Source of the DNA: Crocinitomicaceae bacterium
Lineage (GTDB): Bacteria > Bacteroidota > Bacteroidia > Flavobacteriales_D > Crocinitomicaceae
Assembly: GCA_016708105.1 (NCBI GenBank)
Contig: JADJGJ010000001.1
Location: 1,054,001-1,118,000 of the forward strand
DNA length: 64,000 bases
Direction: 5' to 3'
Made by a program: the position numbers and the translations under genes. The first letter of the stretch is position 1; each line of letters opens with the position of its first letter. Shown here piece by piece: positions 36,217 to 44,801 of the stretch. The notes beneath the pieces were generated by a model. The model was not told the origin of the DNA. It made no database searches and was given only the letters and a program-made list of their open reading frames with translations.

Positions 36217-36744
36217 TTATTCAATTAGCAGATCTGATTCTGCCTTGGATGCAACCAACGTAACACTAACAGTTTTATCAAGATATTTATAGCTGATCAT
36301 GTTTTGCTGCTGATTGAACTGTAGAAAAAGCACGGTATTTTTCACGTGAATAATCTTAGCATTGGTGATGTTTGAAAAAGAAAAGTAGAAAAACAATTCA
36401 TCGCGCAAAGTAACTTCTTTACCAACATACATAAATTCGGCTAGAATATTTTCAGAACTCAGGGTGAAATTTTCCTTTAAATAATTTTGTATGTACTGTC
36501 CGGTTTCTGAGCTGTCAGCAATATCCTCAATGTGCATGCGTTGATTAAACTTTTCTTCAAGGATATGCTCAAAATCATGCGCAGTTAGTTTTAGAGATAC
36601 ATCAATTGTTTTGCTTTGTTCATTGTATTCCATTTGTGATGTAGAAACAAAATAACTATGCGCTAACGACTCTGTACTCTGACAAATTGCAAAAACAAAA
36701 AACAAGTACAAGCTTGTTAATTTTATTGATTTTATTCTTTTCAT
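36217..36744 (-). CDS. DUF6702 family secreted protein
   Basis: A 175-residue protein with a signal peptide ending near AHSYFVS. AHSYFVSTSQMEYNEQSKTI and LKLTAHDFEHILE are the N-terminal hallmarks of DUF6702, small periplasmic proteins that regularly sit beside M1 peptidases in Bacteroidota. The function is unknown. The ATG overlaps the stop of the DUF1573/OmpA-like gene by four bases (ATGA), and the M1 gene follows directly. Confidence 0.85.
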   Translation of the reverse strand: MKRIKSIKLTSLYLFFVFAICQSTESLAHSYFVSTSQMEYNEQSKTIDVSLKLTAHDFEHILEEKFNQRMHIEDIADSSETGQYIQNYLKENFTLSSENILAEFMYVGKEVTLRDELFFYFSFSNITNAKIIHVKNTVLFLQFNQQQNMISYKYLDKTVSVTLVASKAESDLLIE

Positions 36745-38723
36745 TCTTGTGTAAGATATTTTTGCGGTACAATTTTCACGTATTGAAAAATTCTGTATTC
36801 CAAAATGGGAATAGTTCCATCATATTCCGGTCCTTGGGTCAGATATCTGTGTTCAGTAAAGATAACACGGTTTTCATCAATAAGTTTGGTGTTCATGTAT
36901 TTTCTGAGCCGTTGTTCACTTTCATGCGCCCGTCGGTAAACAAGGTAATTATTTGGCAGGTCATGTTCAATGGGTACGCGTGAGATGCTTGATTCAAGGC
37001 GCAACTCAACATATCCATCTTGTTCAACAGCCTCTGCAAGGTAGCGGGCAAATTTGTCAAATAACCAAGATGAAGTGTCAACTCCATTAAAATAGTAATC
37101 AAAGTTTACTTGATAAGGGTGAGGGTTAAGTTCTTTGTCATTGCCGTTTTTATGGGTGGTTGGCACCAGATTAACATATTCATATTGTGCGTAGTTGACT
37201 AATTTTTTCAAGTCAGCTGAATATTCAGGTCCATGCACTACCGGTTTGATGATGAACCGAATACTTCCACCTGTTTCACGCAAGAATTTTCCACTTAAAA
37301 AATCACTGATTTCTTTGGCTCTTTTTCTGGCTAATTGCAAATTATCATCACTTTCTTGTCGTGGTATTTTTGAGATAGACAATTCCATTAACACTTCAAT
37401 TTCAAAGCCTGCCTGATAATTCATGCATAGATTTGACCAAAAACGGATAAAATCCTGACTAGTAGTATCAATTGTTGTGCGCGTGAGCAATGATTGTTTA
37501 TATGTCGGCAGCAAAGGAGGGGTCAGTTGATCATCTTTTACAATAAATTGAATTTGCTGAAAATCTTTTTCATCATCTCTATCCCACAAAACAAACCGGT
37601 ATTTATTTTCAGGATGCACTCCCGTTGAATCAAAATCAAAACGAATATCAGCTTTTGAAACACCGCTTGATTTTTTGAGCTTTTTATAAATAAGATTTGT
37701 CAGTTCATTTACTATTTCAACACGCTCTTCATCGTTGATGTGTGAAGGTGTCAGTATTATTCCCCTCAAATCAAGTTGTCCGTTCATGAACAATTTGCCT
37801 TCTAATTTTTCAAAATTTACTTCATTCAAAATTTCTTCATATTCGGGCATTACAAATCGCTGATAATCTAATACCAAATCAATGGCTTCAACAGATTGAT
37901 CAGAGCTAACCAAAATATGACTTTCTTCAATTCCTTCATTATTGAAATTAGAAGAATATACTTTGATGCTGGCGGTAGACCATACAGGCAATTCTTCAAT
38001 TTTAAAGATAGGCTCATCAAAAAAGACGGTATTTAAAAAATAGCCACGCTGCTTGAATTCTCTGAGTAATTTTTTGCGAATAAAGTTGAGCGTGATTTCA
38101 ATATCTTCAATATATTTTTTGTCTGCTACACCAATTTCAAAACCAATGGTGGTGAATTGGTAATAATCTATTTCATACGTGAGATCATTGACAAATGGAA
38201 TAACATAACTGAAGTCAAGATACGACGTGTCAAATGCAGTAATTGCGTAAAAATAAATGGGCGCAACTTTATATTCAAGCAAGGTGGTGTTTTGTGGATT
38301 GATTGCCTGCGTTTCTGAAATTACATTCCCTGATATTTTCAGATAAAGGGTAGATAAAGAATTTTTTCCGGTGCGGGTTTCAACTGCAATACTTTTTACA
38401 AATAAGCCGGGTCGTCCTTGCGGATCATAACTCACTTCAAGTTTGAGTGTTCGTCCGGGATATATTACCGTGTCTTGAGTAAGAATTGCCGTGCATCCGC
38501 ATGATGTTTCAATATTCAAAATATGAATAGTATCTGCCCGGTAAGGGTTAACCAAATCAAAATATGCAGTAATTTTTCCCTGACTTTCAAAAATGTCTCC
38601 CAGCTCTTTAACCGGTTCGTCAATCATAATTTGTCCAAACGAAAGTGAGGATGAAAATAAAACAATCACCACAGAGAAGCATAAACGCATCTTTCTTTTG
38701 ATTCGCAAAAACAATTGACTCAT
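36741..38723 (-). CDS. DUF1573 protein with duplicated OmpA-like C-terminal modules
   Basis: About 660 residues, secreted (signal peptide ending SLSFGQ; ATG at 38723, or 38690 for MRLCFSV). An N-terminal DUF1573 immunoglobulin-like domain (about 20-130) carries SCGCT. The middle is unassigned. The C-terminal third has two parallel modules of about 100 residues. Each has a beta strand with SIS(K/R)(I/V)P, a helix with RKRAKEI or RRAHESEQRL, and then a conserved (H/Q)GPEY ending with Y(V)xxVP. These resemble OmpA-like peptidoglycan-binding folds without the usual NxxLSxxRA motif. It overlaps DUF6702 by four bases. Confidence 0.75.
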   Translation of the reverse strand: MSQLFLRIKRKMRLCFSVVIVLFSSSLSFGQIMIDEPVKELGDIFESQGKITAYFDLVNPYRADTIHILNIETSCGCTAILTQDTVIYPGRTLKLEVSYDPQGRPGLFVKSIAVETRTGKNSLSTLYLKISGNVISETQAINPQNTTLLEYKVAPIYFYAITAFDTSYLDFSYVIPFVNDLTYEIDYYQFTTIGFEIGVADKKYIEDIEITLNFIRKKLLREFKQRGYFLNTVFFDEPIFKIEELPVWSTASIKVYSSNFNNEGIEESHILVSSDQSVEAIDLVLDYQRFVMPEYEEILNEVNFEKLEGKLFMNGQLDLRGIILTPSHINDEERVEIVNELTNLIYKKLKKSSGVSKADIRFDFDSTGVHPENKYRFVLWDRDDEKDFQQIQFIVKDDQLTPPLLPTYKQSLLTRTTIDTTSQDFIRFWSNLCMNYQAGFEIEVLMELSISKIPRQESDDNLQLARKRAKEISDFLSGKFLRETGGSIRFIIKPVVHGPEYSADLKKLVNYAQYEYVNLVPTTHKNGNDKELNPHPYQVNFDYYFNGVDTSSWLFDKFARYLAEAVEQDGYVELRLESSISRVPIEHDLPNNYLVYRRAHESEQRLRKYMNTKLIDENRVIFTEHRYLTQGPEYDGTIPILEYRIFQYVKIVPQKYLTQE

Positions 38724-38740
38724 TTCAGAATTAACCATAA

Positions 38741-39211
38741 TTAATAGGGGCCAACTATGCACGCAAGCACCGCAATTGAAAGACTTTCTCCCGTTTCTTT
38801 AATGGTAAACCAGATGTCAGATGGAAAGGTAGAGTCACCCATGTAAATCTTTTCATCTTCAATAGTCAAAATACAATTGTTTGAAAACGTGGAATTGCCA
38901 CGGTATATTTTTGTCTCTTCTATGGTGTAAATAATATCTGATGAAAATTTTGAGTCACCGCGGTAAACATGATTGTCTGAAATGGTATATAAACAGTTGA
39001 AACTTGATGTAGACTGACCAATGTATATTTTATCATCATCAATGGTAAACATCACTTTGCGGTTGAATGTATTGTCACCATGATATACAATGCCATTTTC
39101 AATAGTGTAGGCAATGTCTGAATCAAAACTTGAATCTCCACGGTAAAGTTTTACCTGTGAAAATGCCTGAAGGTTCAATGTGATTGCTAATAGAAATATT
39201 ATCTTTTTCAT
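38741..39211 (-). CDS. Secreted protein of six exact-length 20-residue repeats
   Basis: A 156-residue protein, signal peptide about 1-19. Residues 21-140 are six units of exactly 20 residues with consensus (K)IYxGDSTFxSDIxYTIExx; only residues near the signal and the last 16 (GESLSIAVLACIVGPY) fall outside. The periodic pattern fits a short beta-solenoid or beta-helix, with one turn per unit. No catalytic residues were seen. It precedes the DUF1573 gene in the same orientation with a 17-base gap. The role is unknown. Confidence 0.8.
   Translation of the reverse strand: MKKIIFLLAITLNLQAFSQVKLYRGDSSFDSDIAYTIENGIVYHGDNTFNRKVMFTIDDDKIYIGQSTSSFNCLYTISDNHVYRGDSKFSSDIIYTIEETKIYRGNSTFSNNCILTIEDEKIYMGDSTFPSDIWFTIKETGESLSIAVLACIVGPY
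38792..39151 (-). repeat. Six tandem 60-bp coding units (20 residues each)
   Basis: Units correspond to residues 21-40, 41-60, 61-80, 81-100, 101-120 and 121-140 of the secreted repeat protein. The GD/GN-S/N-(T/S)-F core and the (Y/F/L)TI(E/D/S) core recur in phase. Confidence 0.85.
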
Positions 39212-39413
39212 GTATACTTTTTTTTGTACATGGATTTTTTTACTTAATGAAATTGCTGCCCATATTTTGAAGAATTATTTCAGCAATCTGTATGAATCTC
39301 ATTACATCTTCAAAATTAGCAAAAATTGAACCAGAGCTTGTACTGAATTATTCACCACGTGTTCACAAAGATGGAATACAGGCATAAACAGGTGCGAATA
39401 GGCTAAAAGCATG

Positions 39414-39421
39414 TATATTTG
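39414..39421 (+). promoter_or_regulatory. -7 box for the VOC gene
   Basis: TATATTTG, 19 bases before the ATG at 39441. Confidence 0.4.
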
Positions 39422-39440
39422 CCGTCAAAATTAAAACGCT

Positions 39441-40502
39441 ATGCAAAAAATAATTTGTGGAATTCAGCAAATGGGCATTGGAGTTCCTGACGTTCAAAAA
39501 ATATGGAAATGGTATCGTGAGATGTTTGGAGTTGACGTGCGTATTTTTGAAGAAGCAGCAGAAGCACCTTTGATGACAAGATATACCGGAGGCGTTGTGC
39601 ATAGCAGAACAGCAACCCTTGCGCTAAGCATGGAAAGCGGTGGCGGTTTTGAAATTTGGCAGTTTACCAGTCGTTTAACCAATAGAGCTGAGTTTGACAT
39701 CCAATTAGGTGATTTAGGTACCTATGCATGTCGCATTAAATCAAGAGATGTTAAGGCTTCATTTGAATTTCATAAGTCAAAGGGGGTAAAAATATTGGGT
39801 GAGTTGCGTACAACTCCAACGGGCGAATTCAATTATTTTATTGAGGATCCCAACGGAAATATTTTCAATATTGTTCAGGGTTCAGGCTGGTTTAAAGATA
39901 CAGGACATTCTTCACGTTGTGGTGGAGTAGCAGGTGCTTTAATTGGTGTGAGTGATATGGAAAAAGCATTGAAATTATACCGTGATGTGCTGGAATATGA
40001 AGTGGTAGAGTATGATGAAATAGCTAACTTCAATTGTTTTTCCGGCTTACCTTCAGGAAGTCAGAAATTCAGACGTGTTCTCTTGAGTCATAAAGATGAG
40101 CGCATCGGTCCGTTCTCAAAATTATTGGGACCAACAAAAATTGAATTGGTTCAGGCGATTGAGCGCACTCCGCGTAAAATTTTTGAAAACCGTTTTTGGG
40201 GTGATTGGGGATTTATCCATTTATGTTTTGATGTGCAAGGCATCGATGCCTTGAAGCAAGATTGTGAAAAAGCAGGCTTCCCTTTTACGGTTGATAGCGG
40301 ATCAACTTTTGATATGGGTGAGGCCGGTGGACGATTTGCTTACATTGAAGATCCTGATGGCAATTGGATTGAATTTGTTGAAACCCATAAAGTGCCTGTG
40401 ATGAAAAAATGGGGTTGGTATATCAATCTGAAAAAACGTAAGCCGGGTAAACGACTCCCTAACTGGATGTTGAAAGCCATGGGAATGAATCGTGTGAAAT
40501 GA
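39441..40502 (+). CDS. Two-domain VOC (glyoxalase/dioxygenase fold) protein
   Basis: A 353-residue protein with two vicinal-oxygen-chelate domains (about 5-150 and 160-315). Repeating beta-alpha-beta modules are seen: GIGVPDVQKIWKWY and YFIEDPNGNIFNIV in the first, GVSDMEKALKLY, GFIHLCFDV and YIEDPDGNWIEFV in the second. His and Glu suited to metal binding are present in the second domain (FIHLCF, WIEFVE), while the first lacks the usual His. The layout is like glyoxalase or 4-hydroxyphenylpyruvate-dioxygenase-type proteins, but the reaction cannot be stated. The C-terminal tail is basic. Confidence 0.75.
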   Translation: MQKIICGIQQMGIGVPDVQKIWKWYREMFGVDVRIFEEAAEAPLMTRYTGGVVHSRTATLALSMESGGGFEIWQFTSRLTNRAEFDIQLGDLGTYACRIKSRDVKASFEFHKSKGVKILGELRTTPTGEFNYFIEDPNGNIFNIVQGSGWFKDTGHSSRCGGVAGALIGVSDMEKALKLYRDVLEYEVVEYDEIANFNCFSGLPSGSQKFRRVLLSHKDERIGPFSKLLGPTKIELVQAIERTPRKIFENRFWGDWGFIHLCFDVQGIDALKQDCEKAGFPFTVDSGSTFDMGEAGGRFAYIEDPDGNWIEFVETHKVPVMKKWGWYINLKKRKPGKRLPNWMLKAMGMNRVK

Positions 40503-40529
40503 TGTCTTTGGCTGGAGTATAAATTTTAC

Positions 40530-42176
40530 TCAACGCAATATTTTACGTACAAACGCCACGGTAAAATACGACATCATGAATACACCTGTCCATCCTTCAA
40601 TGGCTGATACCAGACGACTAAACGAGATGGGATAATAATCTCCGTATCCAATAGTGAAAAAGGTAATGGCTGAGTGATAGAAACTTTTATCAACTATATT
40701 TAATTTATCTGATGCGTTCACTGCATTCACTATTTCTCCCGCTCCGGTATAATGTAGTACAACATAGAGCGCTGCAAAAAATGAAATCGTGATCAACATA
40801 GAAACCAAAACCCTTGCCGGACTTGTTGCATAAACGCCTGCCTTATCAAAAATGAGCAAACGGCAGAAGAATGCAAAATGCACAAAAGGTTTTTTCCAGT
40901 TGGCTGATTTATGCAAATATCTTTTTCTCATCACGCGATGCTCATATCGCTTGAAGCAAACGTATGCGCTATCCTCATCGGTATATTGCCCGTTGTCTGA
41001 AAAATTTGCTTTAAGTATATTGAACTGCTCTGCCAGTTGTTCGTCTGTTCCTCCGGCATGTTCAATTAATTTTTGTACTGAATTTTCTCTCCAATCTATG
41101 ATTATTTTCCCCAGATTTCTAACTCCGCGAAGAGATAATTTTTCGAGTGATTTTCTGTCTTCAAATTTCAAATCGGTAATGCCGTATAGATAAGTTTGTG
41201 ACAGATCCAAAAGGTGAACCCGCTTGATTCTTAAGTCTAGTGTACCCCTGATAAATGCATCGGAAATAGAGATTGCGTCTGCCTTGCAGCCTTCAAACGT
41301 AACTGAACGATTTGAAAAATCTGTTTGATCAAATGAAACATCGGCTGTGCCAAATTCGGCTCGTCTGAAGGTCATGTCTTCTCCTTCAATGTGCGCATTT
41401 CTGAAGGTGAATTTACCTGAGCTTACATGAATTTCTTCAAAAGTAACATAACAATCTGAGAAGAGTGAGCGACGAAAATCTACTTTTCCTGCGTTAAATA
41501 TCACTCGTCTGAAATCAAATACTGATCCCATGACACGAATGCGTTCAAATATTTTGTCTCCGTCAGAAAATTCCGCGAATTGAAAACGCACCCGGCTTTT
41601 TCCAAAATTCACGCGTCTGAAATTTGTCTCCTTCGCGTGAAATGTTCCATTTACAAAAGAAACCGTTTCAGAATGAAACATGGCATGCTCAAAATTTATC
41701 CGCTCCGCTTTGAAGTCTGCGTGTTCAAAATGTGATTGATGAGAGTGAAATCTGCATTCTGAATAATCAACCGTATCACTCGTAATATCTGAATAGTTGA
41801 AGCTTAAGGTACCATGGGTGAAAATAGAGCCTTTGAAGCAAACATCTCCTTGAATTTGCGCGTATGAAAAATTTATTTCGGCATCACAGTCAAAAAAAGC
41901 ATTGGTTGCCTGAATTCCTTCAATGACAATTTTTTTTCCTTTTTCTAAACCTCTTAAATTTCTGTATTGATCAAGTGAAAAATCTTTGATGTAACAATTT
42001 TCAAAACAGAGCTGTTTTCCTTCATCAATGCGTTGGTAAATATCAGATACATCAAGTACCTTCAATTTTCTTTCGCTGATTTTTTTCTTGCCTGAAAATT
42101 CACTGATGCTTACAATTTTTTTGCTTGGATCAGCATCATCCGTGTCAAAACTTGTATGATAAACGCGTTCAGTCAT
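40530..42176 (-). CDS. K+ channel with N-terminal 12-residue-repeat solenoid
   Basis: A 548-residue protein. Residues about 112-303 are sixteen consecutive 12-residue units with pattern (V/I)xFxxxx(F/I)xxxx, followed by a short linker and a helical region (about 350-425). A two-helix channel module ends the protein: SPARVLVSMLITISFFAALY, a pore helix with selectivity filter TIGYGDYYP, and a second helix ending in VRKILR. The filter is that of K+ channels. Pentapeptide-like spacing (5+5+2) suggests a beta-solenoid, probably cytoplasmic. The ATG at 42176 is preferred over 42224, which overlaps aroC by 38 bases. It follows pgm-aroC. Confidence 0.85.
   Translation of the reverse strand: MTERVYHTSFDTDDADPSKKIVSISEFSGKKKISERKLKVLDVSDIYQRIDEGKQLCFENCYIKDFSLDQYRNLRGLEKGKKIVIEGIQATNAFFDCDAEINFSYAQIQGDVCFKGSIFTHGTLSFNYSDITSDTVDYSECRFHSHQSHFEHADFKAERINFEHAMFHSETVSFVNGTFHAKETNFRRVNFGKSRVRFQFAEFSDGDKIFERIRVMGSVFDFRRVIFNAGKVDFRRSLFSDCYVTFEEIHVSSGKFTFRNAHIEGEDMTFRRAEFGTADVSFDQTDFSNRSVTFEGCKADAISISDAFIRGTLDLRIKRVHLLDLSQTYLYGITDLKFEDRKSLEKLSLRGVRNLGKIIIDWRENSVQKLIEHAGGTDEQLAEQFNILKANFSDNGQYTDEDSAYVCFKRYEHRVMRKRYLHKSANWKKPFVHFAFFCRLLIFDKAGVYATSPARVLVSMLITISFFAALYVVLHYTGAGEIVNAVNASDKLNIVDKSFYHSAITFFTIGYGDYYPISFSRLVSAIEGWTGVFMMSYFTVAFVRKILR
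41268..41843 (-). repeat. Sixteen tandem 36-bp coding units (12 residues each)
   Basis: No insertions or deletions occur in 192 residues. Typical units are VDFRRSLFSDCY, VTFEEIHVSSGK, FTFRNAHIEGED, MTFRRAEFGTAD and VSFDQTDFSNRS. Confidence 0.85.
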
Positions 42177-42186
42177 GACATAATTT

Positions 42187-43257
42187 TCAAATAGTTGTTG
42201 CTTTATTTCGTAACCAGTGATCAAGTATTACCATGGCTGCCATGGCTTCAACAATAGGTACAGCACGGGGCACAACGCAGGGGTCATGTCTGCCTTTTGC
42301 TGCTAATTTAATTGCAGAATTATCTTTAGAAATCGTGTCTTGCTCTAGTTGAATTGTAGCAACCGGTTTGAAGGCTACGTGAAAATAAATGTCAGAGCCA
42401 TTTGAAATTCCACCTTGAATTCCGCCAGAAAAATTTGTTTTTGTCTTTCCTCCTTGCTCAAATGCATCGTTATGTTCACTTCCTTTCATGGATGCCGCAC
42501 GAAAACCGCTTCCAATTTCAAAGCCTTTCACCGCATTGATGCTAAGCATGGCCTTGCCAATGTCTGCGTGTAATTTATCGAATACTGGTTCGCCTAATCC
42601 TGCGGGTACGCCCTGGATGAAGCAACTTATTTTTCCTCCGGTGCTATCACCTGATGCAAGGCATGACTCAATGTAGGCTATCATTTTTTTTGCAGATGTT
42701 TCATCTGGACAACGAACAGCATTTGATTCAATGGATGTTTCAGAATAGCATGAAGATGAATTCGGAATTTCCACCGGACCAATTTGAGAAACATAGGCAG
42801 TAAAGGTAATGCCATGTTGGCTGAGAATTTGTTTTGCAATTGCACCGGCAACCACACGAGCAATAGTTTCACGAGCACTTGAGCGGCCGCCTCCGCGATG
42901 GTCACGGATGCCGTATTTTTTTTCATACGTATAATCAGCATGTGATGGTCTGTAGATATCTTTAAGCGCATCATAATCGCCGCTTTGCTGATCTTGATTC
43001 CTGATTAAAAATCCAATGGGTGTTCCGGTTGTTTTTCCTTCAAATATGCCTGACAAAAATTCAACTTCATCTTCTTCTTTTCTCGGTGTGGTTATGTTTG
43101 ATTGTCCCGGTTTTCGTCTTCTCAATTCATGTTGAATCAAGTCAAGATTAAGCTCAATACCTGCCGGACAGCCGTCAATCACTCCGCCAATTGCCTTCCC
43201 GTGTGATTCACCAAATGAGGTGAGTTTGTAAATATTTCCAAAACTATTTCCTGCCAT
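42187..43257 (-). CDS. aroC: Chorismate synthase
   Basis: A 356-residue enzyme converting 5-enolpyruvylshikimate-3-phosphate to chorismate with reduced FMN, the last shikimate step. Family blocks are visible: TSFGESHGKAIGGVIDGCPAGI near the N-terminus (in two parts), RRRKPGQSNITTPRKEEDEV, HRGGGRSSARETIARVVAGAIA and KGRHDPCVVPRAVPIVEAM. Length is normal. The ATG shares one base with the stop of the phosphomutase gene, and the channel gene starts near its end, so the three genes are likely one transcript. Confidence 0.97.
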   Translation of the reverse strand: MAGNSFGNIYKLTSFGESHGKAIGGVIDGCPAGIELNLDLIQHELRRRKPGQSNITTPRKEEDEVEFLSGIFEGKTTGTPIGFLIRNQDQQSGDYDALKDIYRPSHADYTYEKKYGIRDHRGGGRSSARETIARVVAGAIAKQILSQHGITFTAYVSQIGPVEIPNSSSCYSETSIESNAVRCPDETSAKKMIAYIESCLASGDSTGGKISCFIQGVPAGLGEPVFDKLHADIGKAMLSINAVKGFEIGSGFRAASMKGSEHNDAFEQGGKTKTNFSGGIQGGISNGSDIYFHVAFKPVATIQLEQDTISKDNSAIKLAAKGRHDPCVVPRAVPIVEAMAAMVILDHWLRNKATTI

Positions 43258-44678
43258 CAGGCGCCAATTGTTTGTTTACATACATCAAGTATTTCTCTCA
43301 CTTCTGTCAAGGTTGGAGCTTCAGCATAAGTTCGCAGTACGGGTTCTGTTCCTGAAGGCCGAATCATCAACCATCTGTTTTCATCAAAAATATATTTGAA
43401 ACCATCCATGTTTTCAGTGGCACTGACTTTGTATTTTCCAAAAGAAGTGAAGATGCCTTTTTTACAAGCAGCAATGATGTCTTGTTTTTTATTTTCATTC
43501 AAATGCATATCATTGCGCTCAAAGGCAAATGCACCAACTAGTTCATATACTTCTGCAATTAATTCCTCAAGTGATTTTCCTGTTTTTGCCATGAACTCCC
43601 AAATAGTTAATCCCATCCAAATTCCGTCTCGTTCTGGTATATGGGTCTTTAATGCAATTCCTCCGGATTCTTCTCCTCCAATCAATACATCTTCATTCGG
43701 ATCTGCCATCATACCTGCAATATATTTAAATCCAATTGGCACTTCGCAATGCTCTAAGCCATAATGAGCGCATAATTTTTTAATGCGAGGTGTACTTGAA
43801 AATCCGGTCACTACTTTTCCTTTTAATCCTTTGTATTTAACAAGATAATGTATGGTGAGCAGAATGATATGGTGTGAATCAACAAATTCTCCCTTGCTGT
43901 TATATAAACCAATTCGGTCTGCATCGCCATCTGTTGCTAAACCACATTTTATTTTTTCATTTCCGGAAATCAGTTTTGAAAATTCTCTGAGATTTTTGTC
44001 AATGGGTTCTGGTGCTTGTCCATGAAAAGAAGGGTTGTATTCACAATGCAAAAAAGTGATATCAGGGAGTAATCTTTTCAATGCAGTTTGTCCGGCGCCG
44101 TACATGGCGTCATAGGCAAGACTTGCATTGTGTTTTTTAATCAATTCCAAATCAAAAACCGATGCTGCTCTATTTACATACATGGTTTCAAGATCTTCAT
44201 ACACAAGCAAACCTTTTTGTTGAGCATCTTTCAGCGATACTTGCAAATAAGATTGATTAGCAACTTCAGGTATTATTTTTTCAATTTCATCAACTTCTGA
44301 AGGTGATAATGGCCCACCAAAATGACCCTTCAATTTGTATCCATTATATGATGGGGGATTATGACTGGCCGTGATAACTATACCCAAATTTGCTTTCAGT
44401 TCGGCAGTTGCAAGTGAAATCATTGGAGTAGACACAAAACCTTTGTCTGTGGTAATGACTTTGATTCCGTTTTGGATAAAAACTTGTGCTGCAGTTTCTA
44501 CAAATAAACTTCCAGCAAAGCGGCAGTCATGTCCAATAACAATAGAGGGATTTTTGTGCTTTGAATTCAGCCAAATGGATACAGCTTCTGATACACGTGC
44601 AACATTTTCTGTTGTATATTCTTGCGCAATGATTGCTCTCCAACCATCCGTACCGAATTTAATTTTAGTCATGTTCAT
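43257..44678 (-). CDS. Phosphoglucomutase/phosphomannomutase family protein
   Basis: A 473-residue alpha-D-phosphohexomutase. The phosphoserine loop is ITASHNPPSYNGYK, the metal-binding loop DGDADRIG, the sugar-binding loop GGEESGGI and the phosphate-binding loop RPSGTEPVLRTY; all four active-site elements are present. It interconverts hexose-1- and hexose-6-phosphates for glycogen or cell-wall sugar supply, and the sugar specificity is unclear. It starts a likely three-gene unit with aroC and the channel gene, being 1 base into aroC. Confidence 0.93.
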   Translation of the reverse strand: MNMTKIKFGTDGWRAIIAQEYTTENVARVSEAVSIWLNSKHKNPSIVIGHDCRFAGSLFVETAAQVFIQNGIKVITTDKGFVSTPMISLATAELKANLGIVITASHNPPSYNGYKLKGHFGGPLSPSEVDEIEKIIPEVANQSYLQVSLKDAQQKGLLVYEDLETMYVNRAASVFDLELIKKHNASLAYDAMYGAGQTALKRLLPDITFLHCEYNPSFHGQAPEPIDKNLREFSKLISGNEKIKCGLATDGDADRIGLYNSKGEFVDSHHIILLTIHYLVKYKGLKGKVVTGFSSTPRIKKLCAHYGLEHCEVPIGFKYIAGMMADPNEDVLIGGEESGGIALKTHIPERDGIWMGLTIWEFMAKTGKSLEELIAEVYELVGAFAFERNDMHLNENKKQDIIAACKKGIFTSFGKYKVSATENMDGFKYIFDENRWLMIRPSGTEPVLRTYAEAPTLTEVREILDVCKQTIGA

Positions 44679-44749
44679 TTTCTATTTGATGACACGAAAA
44701 TAAACATTTTTATGCGCTTTATGGATTTGTGCTTGGTGCAAGGTAGCAC

Positions 44750-44781
44750 AAAAAAAAGAGGCGAACCTCGGTCCGCCTCTT
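44750..44781 (-). terminator. Rho-independent terminator after the giant SprB-repeat gene
   Basis: An 8-base stem (44756-44763 with 44774-44781, AAGAGGCG type) with a 10-base loop, followed on the minus strand by a run of T (44757-44750). It starts 20 bases after the stop codon. Confidence 0.85.
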
Positions 44782-44801
44782 CTCTTCATAGGGTGTTTAT
44801 C

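Noticed and set aside
39205..39230. Short CATGTA/TACATG inverted repeat at the start of the 20-residue-repeat gene
   Set aside because: Only six AT-rich pairs around a T-run; too weak to call a control element.
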